From positions 1 to 11,637 of the forward strand of contig CALKAL010000184.1 in assembly GCA_937983065.1 (NCBI GenBank): a stretch of DNA of 11,637 nt, written 5' to 3'. Positions 1 to 6,281 of the stretch are shown here, in pieces (within the stretch, counting starts at the first letter, position 1; each line of letters starts with the position of its first letter). The notes beneath the pieces are model-generated. The model was given only the letters and a program-made list of their open reading frames with translations. It searched no databases and was not told where the DNA came from. The position numbers and the translations under genes are program-made. This DNA is from an uncultured Bacillaceae bacterium. Its GTDB lineage: Bacteria; Bacillota; Bacilli; Bacillales; Alkalibacillaceae.

Positions 1-1044
1 CGAATGAATAATCCAGATTTAAAAACTGAGAGATTTTTAATAGGAAATACGGTTCCAACAGAAATTAGACTTGTTTACCTTGATAGTGTCGCAAATGATG
101 AAGACATTAATGAGATGCGGCAACGTTTAAACAAGTTAGAAGCCGATGATATACTAGAAAGCTCGATGTTAATCCAATATATTGAGGATAATGTTTATTC
201 AATCTTCCCACAATTTATATCGACAGAATTGCCAGATCGATTTTCTTTTTCATTGAATGAAGGCCGTTTAGGGATACTCGTTGACAAAAGTCCATCTGGA
301 ATAATTGCACCAGCATCTTTTTTTAGTTTTTTCGAATCGACTGAAGATTTATATTCAAAATGGAATTTAGCCTCTTTCATCCGAATAATGAGATTATTAG
401 CGACGTTTCTTTCTTTAGTTGCTACTCCTTTTTATGTAGCAGCGTTAACATTTCATTATGAAATTGTACCGACTGAATTGTTAGTTCAACTTGGTGATTC
501 CCGTTCCCGTGTCCCCTTTCCACCAATACTAGAAGCGCTTATTATGGAGTTGTTTATCGAATTTATTCGTGAAGCAGGGGCAAGACTACCATCGAAAGTT
601 GGACAAACAATGGGTATCGTCGGTGGAATCGTTATTGGGCAAGCGATTGTTGAAGCTGGATTTACGAGTAATATATTAATTATTATCGTTGCATTAAGTG
701 CATTAGGCTCGTTTACCGCACCGAGTTATTTAATGGGCTCGACCATTCGAATTATCCGCTTTCCACTTATTATTATTTCAGGGATCTGGGGGATTTTAGG
801 CATCATGTTTAGTTTCGCATTTATCGTTATTCATTTATTGAAGCAACGATCGTTAAATCGTCCTTATTTATCCCCTTTTTATCCGTTACAAGTGAAGGAT
901 TTAGATAATTCAATTTATCGTTACCCATTTTCAATCAGTAATAAACGTCCTTTTTCAAACAGTCCAAAAGTTTCTAAACGATTTAATATACCAAAAAAGA
1001 AACATAAAAAAAATAACGATATTGATGAACAGGTGTTTACATGA
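1..1044 (+). CDS. GerA-family spore germination protein, A subunit (5' end cut by window edge)
   Basis: A-subunit of a GerA-type germinant receptor in the inner spore membrane, where it works with the B and C subunits. The frame is open from the first base (CGA precedes the ATG at 4), and the protein matches the family only from the middle of its N-terminal domain onward. The ATG at 4 is therefore an internal Met, not the start, and about 150 residues lie outside the window. Numbering from that Met, family hallmarks are PDLK (4-7), the SIFPQ/PDRF stretch (66-80), RIMRLLATFL leading into a membrane segment with FYVAALTFH (127-151), REAGARLP (189-196) and GIVGGIVIGQAIVEAG (204-219). A further hydrophobic pair lies at about 220-278, then RPYLSP (286-291). 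The tail is hydrophilic and Lys-rich. Its stop overlaps the next start as ATGA. The family is certain; the paralogue (GerA, GerK, Ynd or other) is not. Confidence 0.93.
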   Translation, partial: RMNNPDLKTERFLIGNTVPTEIRLVYLDSVANDEDINEMRQRLNKLEADDILESSMLIQYIEDNVYSIFPQFISTELPDRFSFSLNEGRLGILVDKSPSGIIAPASFFSFFESTEDLYSKWNLASFIRIMRLLATFLSLVATPFYVAALTFHYEIVPTELLVQLGDSRSRVPFPPILEALIMELFIEFIREAGARLPSKVGQTMGIVGGIVIGQAIVEAGFTSNILIIIVALSALGSFTAPSYLMGSTIRIIRFPLIIISGIWGILGIMFSFAFIVIHLLKQRSLNRPYLSPFYPLQVKDLDNSIYRYPFSISNKRPFSNSPKVSKRFNIPKKKHKKNNDIDEQVFT

Positions 1045-1445
1045 ATCAAACACTTAACATTCCGAACGATATTAAAATAAAAGCGTTTTATTTGTTTTAC
1101 ATTATTAATTCCGTTCAAATCGGTGTTGGTATTACAGGTTATCCAAAAATCGTTTTCGCAGAAGCAAAGAAGGATAGTTGGATTTCTTTAATAATTGCCG
1201 TACTTATAGTTCACATCATTATTGCTTGCATCATTTATATATTAAATAGCTATGACAATACTGATTTGCACGGAATTTTGGAACAATCATTTGGTAAAAT
1301 AATCGGACGAACAGTCAGTTTTCTGTTTATTATTTATTTAGTTCTCGCTATTACAAGCATATATCTAAATTTTATAGAAATTGTAAATGTTTTTTTGTTT
1401 TCGAGACTAAGCGATTGGGTTCCAACATTAATGGTTTTATTATAA
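1041..1445 (+). CDS. N-terminal fragment of the GerB-family permease
   Basis: First open segment of the interrupted permease, 134 codons. It would encode roughly the first three membrane helices (about residues 14-35, 46-68 and 92-115) plus the start of the fourth (about 125-134). The N-terminal GITGYPKIVFAEA segment corresponds to the conserved first-helix region of the family. Translated alone, it would lack most of the transporter core. It is listed separately because an automatic annotation may show it as its own gene; it is part of the 1041-2147 reading frame. Confidence 0.55.
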   Translation: MNQTLNIPNDIKIKAFYLFYIINSVQIGVGITGYPKIVFAEAKKDSWISLIIAVLIVHIIIACIIYILNSYDNTDLHGILEQSFGKIIGRTVSFLFIIYLVLAITSIYLNFIEIVNVFLFSRLSDWVPTLMVLL

Positions 1446-2147
1446 ATGATTTATTCTATATTAGGTGGGTTTCGTGCTGTCGTTGGTACTTGTTTCGTTT
1501 TATTTTTCTCCACAATATGGATGATTCTATTATTGTATGAACCGATGCGGCATATTGATTTCTTAAATTACGCTCCCATTTTTGAAGCAAGTTTACAAGA
1601 TATTGCTTCAGGAACTCTTGTATCGGCATATTCTATATTAGGATTTGAGGTCCTATGGTTTTTCTACCCGTTTATTATTGATAAAAAAAACATTACTCGC
1701 TACAGTCAACTAGGGGCTTTCCTTTCGGGATTATTATTATTTTTAGCCCTTGCTACATCGATTGGTTTTTTTAGTGCTACACAACTTGAAGAGAACATTT
1801 GGCCACTATTACAAATGTTTAAAAATTTATCCTTCCCTCTATTTGAGCGGTTTGATATTATCGTTGTCGGTCTTTGGCTTCTAATTATATTATCAAATGT
1901 TGTTATTTTAGGTTGGGTAATTACATTTGGACTTAGACGAATTACGAAATTTAAACAAAAACATTATTTATACATTCTCTCATCGTTAATATTTTTATCA
2001 ACATTTTACTTTGATGAACGTCAAAGGATTGTAGATTTTACCGATTTTAGTGCTAAGTTAGGTCTGTTTTTTGCCTTTCTATTACCAATCCTTCTTCTTC
2101 CTTTTGCTATTATTCGAAGACGGAAAGGAAAGAAAAATAATGCATAG
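1446..2147 (+). CDS. C-terminal fragment of the GerB-family permease
   Basis: Second open segment of the interrupted permease, 233 codons, starting with an ATG directly after the TAA (TAAATG). No Shine-Dalgarno-like sequence lies in the 20 bases before this ATG, so independent initiation is unlikely. Stop-coupled reinitiation is possible. It holds the rest of the helix containing the stop and the remaining helices, with the family's FPLFERFDII stretch. It ends in a basic tail (RRRKGKK) overlapping the gerC start by 8 bases. The reading frame remains well preserved, so any inactivation is recent or the fragment is still used. Confidence 0.55.
   Translation: MIYSILGGFRAVVGTCFVLFFSTIWMILLLYEPMRHIDFLNYAPIFEASLQDIASGTLVSAYSILGFEVLWFFYPFIIDKKNITRYSQLGAFLSGLLLFLALATSIGFFSATQLEENIWPLLQMFKNLSFPLFERFDIIVVGLWLLIILSNVVILGWVITFGLRRITKFKQKHYLYILSSLIFLSTFYFDERQRIVDFTDFSAKLGLFFAFLLPILLLPFAIIRRRKGKKNNA
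2122..2132 (+). promoter_or_regulatory. Ribosome binding site that fixes the gerC start
   Basis: GGAAAGGAAAG ends seven bases before the ATG at 2140, which is good spacing for a Bacillus Shine-Dalgarno site. It lies inside the end of gerB and supports translational coupling. It argues against the upstream in-frame ATG at 2071, which would bury the lipoprotein signal behind 23 extra residues. Confidence 0.7.
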
Positions 2148-3282
2148 ATTATATATGTTCCTATTGCTCTTTAGTTTGACTTTCTTAGTAAGCTGTATCC
2201 CCCCTAAAAAGATCATTGAAGATTTGGGGATTGTCACGGCGATAGGGTTTGATCTAGACGAAGATGAGAAAGAATTGATTAGAGGAACAACTGTTATATA
2301 TCAATTCAATCCTCAAGAAACAAACACGTCACAAATTATAACGAGTGAAGGACTGACCGTCCGTGAAGTTCGTAATCAAGCGAATAAAAAATCAATGCAC
2401 TATGTCGTCCCTGGACATTTAAACGTTATTATTTTCGGTCAACAAATAGCAGAGAAAGGAATTGGACCTTATCTTGATGCCCTTGCCCGCAACGCCGAAA
2501 TACCGAATACTTATCATATTACGATGTCCCTTCAGCCAGCGAATGAACTATTAAACGCTAGTAATTATGAAGACGCTGCAAATGTCGGTGCTTATTTAAA
2601 TCGGCTTTTAATGAATGCGGTCGATAATGAAATCATTATTGGAAGTAGACAGTTTGAGTTTTTTAAGCTTTTCTTCGAGTCTGGACAAGACCCAACGATT
2701 CCATTATTACATATTAATAATGATAAAGTTGAAATTGCTGGAATTGCTTTACTACAAGATGACCGCTATGTCGGATATGTCGATGTGACTGATGCATTTT
2801 ACATGAGATTATTAAAAGAACAATTTGAAGCTGGAGAACTTACCGTGCAGTTGCCAACCGAACCTTTTGAGTCATATTTAAGCAGCTACGCTAAAGATCA
2901 TTTAGACCATTTTAATTTATCTATCCATCAAATAGAGAGCGATTCGACGATAAAACTCATTGATCAAGATGCATTAACATTTAAAGCTGAAGTAGACTTT
3001 AGAGGAAAGTTATTAGAATTATCGATGCCTTTAGAATTAGAAGATAGTGATGTGATTAGTCAGATTGAACGTGAAATTGAAAAGATACTTGAAGAAAAAC
3101 TGATTGAAATTATTACGATGACTAAAGAAAAAAATACCGACCCGTTTGGATTCGGCAAACTTTATGATTCCACTGTTCGTGGGAAAGAATTAACTACTGA
3201 AGAATGGAGAGAATTGTATCCGAACATAGAAATCGATTTTGATTTTAATGTTAAAATAACACGTTACGGAACAGTTGATTAA
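2140..3282 (+). CDS. GerC-family spore germination lipoprotein, C subunit
   Basis: Lipoprotein subunit of the germinant receptor, anchored to the outer face of the inner spore membrane and needed for receptor function in this family. The ATG at 2140 is chosen over the in-frame ATG at 2071 for two reasons. It follows a strong purine-rich ribosome binding site (GGAAAGGAAAG, 2122-2132). It also places a classical lipoprotein signal at the N-terminus: basic start, hydrophobic core, and LVSC lipobox with Cys19. The mature N-terminus then runs into IIEDLGIVTAIGFD, the typical opening of Ger(x)C proteins. The length, 380 residues, is normal. The first half is the conserved N-terminal domain (about 22-190). 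The second half carries the alpha/beta C-terminal domain with an Ile/Glu-rich helix (EREIEKILEEKLIEII). The start overlaps the gerB stop by 8 bases. Nothing looks broken here, unlike the gene before it. Confidence 0.93.
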   Translation: MHRLYMFLLLFSLTFLVSCIPPKKIIEDLGIVTAIGFDLDEDEKELIRGTTVIYQFNPQETNTSQIITSEGLTVREVRNQANKKSMHYVVPGHLNVIIFGQQIAEKGIGPYLDALARNAEIPNTYHITMSLQPANELLNASNYEDAANVGAYLNRLLMNAVDNEIIIGSRQFEFFKLFFESGQDPTIPLLHINNDKVEIAGIALLQDDRYVGYVDVTDAFYMRLLKEQFEAGELTVQLPTEPFESYLSSYAKDHLDHFNLSIHQIESDSTIKLIDQDALTFKAEVDFRGKLLELSMPLELEDSDVISQIEREIEKILEEKLIEIITMTKEKNTDPFGFGKLYDSTVRGKELTTEEWRELYPNIEIDFDFNVKITRYGTVD

Positions 3283-3309
3283 TGGGAATAAAATATACAG
3301 AGTAAGGAC

Positions 3310-3365
3310 AAAAGAGGTTGGACAAGGCCGTAGAGGTATACCTACGCCTGCCCCAACTTCTTTTT
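3310..3365 (+). terminator. Bidirectional, branched rho-independent terminator between ger and murG
   Basis: The outer stem pairs 3310-3321 with 3353-3364, twelve pairs including one G-T wobble. It is flanked by an A-run on the left and a run of five Ts on the right (3361-3365). An inner stem pairs 3326-3333 with 3342-3348 (GG and CGTAG against CTACG and CC, with one bulged C). The + strand ends in CTTCTTTTT and the - strand in CCTCTTTTG. The element can therefore stop both the ger operon from the left and murG from the right. It sits 28 bases after the gerC stop and about 20 bases from the murG stop. Stem structure is read directly from the sequence; termination is inferred. Confidence 0.85.
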
Positions 3366-3385
3366 AAATACGCTATTAAGTAATA

Positions 3386-4456
3386 TTATTTCATTGTCCT
3401 TAGAATTAATTGAATAACTTCGTCTTTTGCTTCAGACGATTTATAGGTTAGCATTTTTTCTCGTATCTTTTCCCGATTATCGTATAATTCATAGATATTT
3501 TCTAAAAGTTTCTCCTCTGTTACTAATTCTTCTCCTAATACTTCGGCATACCCTTGTTTCTGAAACGACTGGGCATTTAAAATTTGATCACCACGACTTA
3601 CTTCTTTAGATAAAGGAATAAGCAACATCGGAATTCTTAATGCTAAAAACTCAAAAATGGCATTGGCGCCTGCTCTTGAAACGACTAAATCTGTTATTGA
3701 AAAAATATGTTTTAATTGATCGGTTACATATTCATATTGGATGTAGCCTTTTTCATTAATTGACTCATCGACTTTACCTTCCCCACAAAGATGAATGACT
3801 TGGAACTTTTTTAATAACTGTGGAAGTGCGTTTCGAATGGCATCATTAATTTTTTGCGCTCCAGAGCTCCCTCCCATTACTAAAATTATTGGCTTATGAG
3901 GAGAAAATCCCGTTAATTGATACCCTTCATCCTTATCCCCAGTAAAAAGTTCCTCACGAATAACCGCTCCAACGTATTTCCCCTTATTTCCCGGAAAATA
4001 TTTAACCGTTTCTGGAAATTGAGTTAAAACATAATTAACAAATTTACTAGCAATTTTATTAGCTAATCCAGGTGTATAGTCTGATTCATGAATGATTGCG
4101 GGAATCTTCCTCGACCGAGCTGCCATTGTGACGGGAACAGAGACGAATCCTCCTTTAGAGAAAACGATTTGGGGTTTTACCTTTTTTAAGATTTTTCGTG
4201 ATTGTAATGCTCCTTTTAGAACACGAAATGGATCTTTAAAATTCTCCATTGACATATACCGACGCAGCTTACCCGTTGCAATACCGTGATAAGTGACCCC
4301 ATCAATTGGACTGACTAATTCTTTTTCAATTCCATTGTAAGACCCAATATAATGAACATCATATCCTTCGTTTAAAAAATGAGGAATGAGTGCTAAATTA
4401 ACGACAACGTGACCTGCAGTTCCCCCACCAGTAAAGACGATACTTTTCTTTCGCAT
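3386..4456 (-). CDS. murG: MurG-family UDP-GlcNAc:lipid I N-acetylglucosaminyltransferase (stand-alone MurG2 type)
   Basis: Predicted GT-B glycosyltransferase of family GT28 that adds GlcNAc from UDP-GlcNAc to lipid I, giving lipid II on the cytoplasmic face of the membrane. Motifs in order: first glycine-rich loop GGGTAGH (10-16), KGGFVSVP (101-108), HESD (123-126), second glycine-rich loop MGGSSGA (194-200), RAGANAIFE (261-269) and SRGDQILNA (287-295). The length, 356 residues, is normal. HESDYTPGLANK and the VSRAGANAIFEFL region match the second MurG copy known from the Bacillus cereus group better than the division-cluster enzyme. No mur, fts or div genes are nearby, which fits an accessory copy. 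The usual Pro after GGH is absent (VVVNLA instead of a TPNLA-like run). The ATG follows AAGAAGGGGC (4465-4474). It converges on the ger operon and may share a transcript with the gene upstream, since no terminator is seen between them. Confidence 0.9.
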   Translation of the reverse strand: MRKKSIVFTGGGTAGHVVVNLALIPHFLNEGYDVHYIGSYNGIEKELVSPIDGVTYHGIATGKLRRYMSMENFKDPFRVLKGALQSRKILKKVKPQIVFSKGGFVSVPVTMAARSRKIPAIIHESDYTPGLANKIASKFVNYVLTQFPETVKYFPGNKGKYVGAVIREELFTGDKDEGYQLTGFSPHKPIILVMGGSSGAQKINDAIRNALPQLLKKFQVIHLCGEGKVDESINEKGYIQYEYVTDQLKHIFSITDLVVSRAGANAIFEFLALRIPMLLIPLSKEVSRGDQILNAQSFQKQGYAEVLGEELVTEEKLLENIYELYDNREKIREKMLTYKSSEAKDEVIQLILRTMK

Positions 4457-4554
4457 TTATAAACGCCCCTTCTTAATAGTTCTCATCAATAAATACTATA
4501 GTCATATTAGCAAACATTCACTGTATTTAATAGGTGAAATTTTAAATGTTGCAT

Positions 4555-5298
4555 TCAAATATGTTCAATGGGATTGTTATTAACAATATTATAAAAGTAA
4601 GATGGGTTATTTCTTCCAACTTCACGATATACGTAGTTTATTTTGTTAGTTTTAAATTCTTTTAGCAAAATCGATAACTTATCTAGCTCATAAATAGGCA
4701 CTTCGCCATCGGATATATGTTTAATAGTGCATTGAATATTATAAGGTTTTATAACAGCTAATAAGTTCGACAACGGATTATAATAACTTGTTTTCCCTTG
4801 AAATGTTAACTTAAAATTTTCATGATAATAATCACAAATTAAATCATTATGAAATAAAATAATATCTTGATTTATTCGTGTCTCTTGAATTAAGTGATAA
4901 ATAATTTGTTCATTATGACGCATTGAATATGAAATATCGCATAAAATAAATTGTATCGAATGCTGATTAACAGTCCAATCTTTCTTTCTATAAACAATTG
5001 ATTCCTCAAGGTTGTTCCCTTTTAAATGATTGAGCATCGTTTGCGTCCAATTAATTTTGTTATGTAATTGTTTAATTTCAGGTTTTTTATATGTTTTAAT
5101 TAAATTTATTATGTCTTCCTTAGTAAGTTCAGTTTTTACACTAGATTTCAATTTTAACTCATTTTCAATTATTGATGGATTTATTTTTGTTTTATGAAAA
5201 AAGGTTGGAATTGATAATTTTGAAAAGTTAATAGTTATACCTCCCATTTTATCAATGATTGAAACCGATCCTTTCTTATTATATGTTTCATTAAGCAT
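4555..5298 (-). CDS. Orphan protein with a VWA/MIDAS-type domain, DUF2201-like C-terminal half
   Basis: Function unknown. The region after about residue 90 resembles the VWA-like half of DUF2201 proteins (COG3864). Numbering from a TTG at 5328, it has NWTQTMLNHLKG (93-104), then RKK (114-116), then a beta strand into the metal-site motif D131-x-S133-x-S135 (CDISYSM). ILFHND (157-162) follows, then GKTSYYNPL with Thr180, then HISDGE with Asp207. These are the expected DxSxS, T and D positions of a MIDAS. The N-terminal metallopeptidase half of DUF2201 (HExxH) is absent; about 85 unrecognised residues stand there instead. The start is uncertain. TTG 5328 lies in the app terminator U-tract, ATG 5298 has only a distant AGGA, and ATG 5247 has no site. 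Three sampled 60-base lines average about 21% GC, against about 40% in a murG line and 52% in an appA line. It may be acquired or a remnant. Confidence 0.6.
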   Translation of the reverse strand: MLNETYNKKGSVSIIDKMGGITINFSKLSIPTFFHKTKINPSIIENELKLKSSVKTELTKEDIINLIKTYKKPEIKQLHNKINWTQTMLNHLKGNNLEESIVYRKKDWTVNQHSIQFILCDISYSMRHNEQIIYHLIQETRINQDIILFHNDLICDYYHENFKLTFQGKTSYYNPLSNLLAVIKPYNIQCTIKHISDGEVPIYELDKLSILLKEFKTNKINYVYREVGRNNPSYFYNIVNNNPIEHI

Positions 5299-5326
5299 AT
5301 TTTTAATATAAATCCTAAATTTAAAC

Positions 5327-5359
5327 AAAAAAAAGCTTGTTCATAATTATGAACAAGCT
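5327..5359 (-). terminator. Rho-independent terminator of the app operon (26-bp perfect palindrome)
   Basis: Positions 5334-5359 form a perfect palindrome, AGCTTGTTCATAA followed by its exact complement. On the - strand it is followed by eight Ts (complement of 5327-5334). It begins five bases after the appC stop codon. The loop is AT only, so the usable stem is about 11 bp. The U-tract reaches the first possible start codon (TTG at 5328) of the downstream VWA gene, so the terminator and that gene are fused end to end. Confidence 0.93.
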
Positions 5360-5364
5360 GCTAA

Positions 5365-6273
5365 TTATCGATAAGATTTTGGATTTAAGGCATCTTTGAC
5401 ACCTTCACCAATAAAGTTAATCGATAAGATTGTTAATACTAAAATAATTCCTGGTGGAGCCCAAACCCACGGCATACCTTGTAACACGTCAATTTCTCTT
5501 GCTCCAGATAACATGTTCCCCCAACTTGGGGTTCCTTGAGGTACACCGAAGCCTAAATAACTTAACCCTGTTTCTGCAACAATCATACTTGCAAATGAAA
5601 TAGTCATTTGTACGATGATTGTAGATAATATGTTTGGTAATAAATGTTTCATTATGACTTTTGATGGTTTTGTACCGATAGATATTGCCGCTAAAACGTA
5701 CTCATTTTCTTTTTCAGCTAGTACCTTACTTCTAACAAGACGGGCAATTCCGCCCCAGCTTAGAACACTAATAACGATAATTAAAACGATAACACCGTCT
5801 ACATGGCGGAAAAGAATTGAGTTTAAAACGATAACGAAAATTAAAAATGGAAAGTTTAAAATAAAATCAGTGAAACGCATTAAAACTGAATCTACTTTTC
5901 CTCCAAAGTAACCAGCAACAGATCCAATAAACGTTCCAATAATCGTTACAATTAACACACAGGAGATACCAATGGTTAATGACACGCGCCCACCATAAAG
6001 TAATCGGGTAAAGACGTCACGACCACCTTTATCTGTACCTAACCAATGTTCGGCTGATGGACTTAATCCCATTGATGAAAGGTTAACTCTCGTAATATCA
6101 GCTGTAGTAATATACGGCGCTAAAAATGATAAAACAGCTATTAATACTAAGTAAGTTAAACTTATCATCGCTATTTTATTACGAACAAACTTTTTACGGG
6201 CAATGGCCCAAGGTGACGTTCCTCTTTTCATCTTTTTAGTATTATCTTGTTTTGTTACAGTCTCCACAGCCAT
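5365..6273 (-). CDS. appC: Oligopeptide ABC transporter permease, OppC/AppC type
   Basis: Second membrane subunit of the peptide importer; with AppB it forms the channel in the cytoplasmic membrane. After a charged cytoplasmic N-terminus come RKKFVRNKIAMISL and the first helix (about 34-56), typical of the OppC N-terminal domain. LGTDKGGRDVFTRLLYGGRVS (78-98) precedes the transport core. The ATPase-coupling EAA loop is AAISIGTKPSKVIMKHLLPN (195-214). ETGLSYLGFG (234-243) and WAPPGIILVLTILSINFIGEG near the end are also family signatures. Length, 302 residues, is normal. Start: AGGGGGG (6275-6281) is one base from the ATG at 6273 but seven from the GTG at 6267 (codon 3), so the protein may begin two residues later. 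It follows appB by six bases and ends just before the operon terminator. The substrate range cannot be read from this subunit. Confidence 0.93.
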   Translation of the reverse strand: MAVETVTKQDNTKKMKRGTSPWAIARKKFVRNKIAMISLTYLVLIAVLSFLAPYITTADITRVNLSSMGLSPSAEHWLGTDKGGRDVFTRLLYGGRVSLTIGISCVLIVTIIGTFIGSVAGYFGGKVDSVLMRFTDFILNFPFLIFVIVLNSILFRHVDGVIVLIIVISVLSWGGIARLVRSKVLAEKENEYVLAAISIGTKPSKVIMKHLLPNILSTIIVQMTISFASMIVAETGLSYLGFGVPQGTPSWGNMLSGAREIDVLQGMPWVWAPPGIILVLTILSINFIGEGVKDALNPKSYR

Positions 6274-6274
6274 T

Positions 6275-6281
6275 CCCCCCT
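6275..6281 (-). promoter_or_regulatory. G-rich ribosome binding site of appC, ambiguous start
   Basis: AGGGGGG on the - strand can pair with the anti-Shine-Dalgarno sequence using G-U wobbles. It is one base from the ATG at 6273 and seven from the GTG at 6267. Spacing favours GTG and codon strength favours ATG. The site overlaps the appB stop codon (6280-6282), coupling the two genes. Confidence 0.45.

Larger units (their letters stand above)
1041..2147 (+). pseudogene. GerB-family spore germination permease interrupted by an in-frame TAA
   Basis: B-subunit of the germinant receptor, an amino-acid-permease-like (APC superfamily) membrane protein thought to bind the germinant. The frame starting at 1041 runs 134 codons, meets TAA at 1443-1445, then continues in exactly the same frame for 233 codons to TAG at 2145-2147. 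The 367 codons together match the usual length of about 360-370 residues. Family features lie on both sides of the stop: GITGYPKIV and DSWISLIIA near the start, and SFPLFERFDII with VGLWLL near the end. The stop replaces one residue in a hydrophobic helix (VPTLMVLL, stop, MIYSILGGFR). A single base change such as TTA to TAA explains it, and no frameshift is needed. The start overlaps the gerA stop and follows AGGTG at about 1032-1036. It could be a real nonsense mutation, a read-through or reinitiation site, or a sequencing error. Confidence 0.8.

Noticed and set aside
1388..1394. Run of seven Ts in gerB as a frameshift site
   Set aside because: The downstream part of gerB is in the same frame as the upstream part, so a slippage event is not needed to explain the stop at 1443.
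2071..2139. Upstream in-frame ATG extending GerC by 23 residues
   Set aside because: It would bury the lipoprotein signal, and the strong ribosome binding site sits before the ATG at 2140.
4515..4557. AACATT...AATGTT inverted repeat between the VWA gene and murG as a terminator
   Set aside because: Only six pairs around a long loop of nearly 30 bases and no T-run on the - strand.
5615..5911. A + strand open frame of 98 codons inside appC
   Set aside because: Antisense to the conserved permease core including the EAA loop; no independent support.
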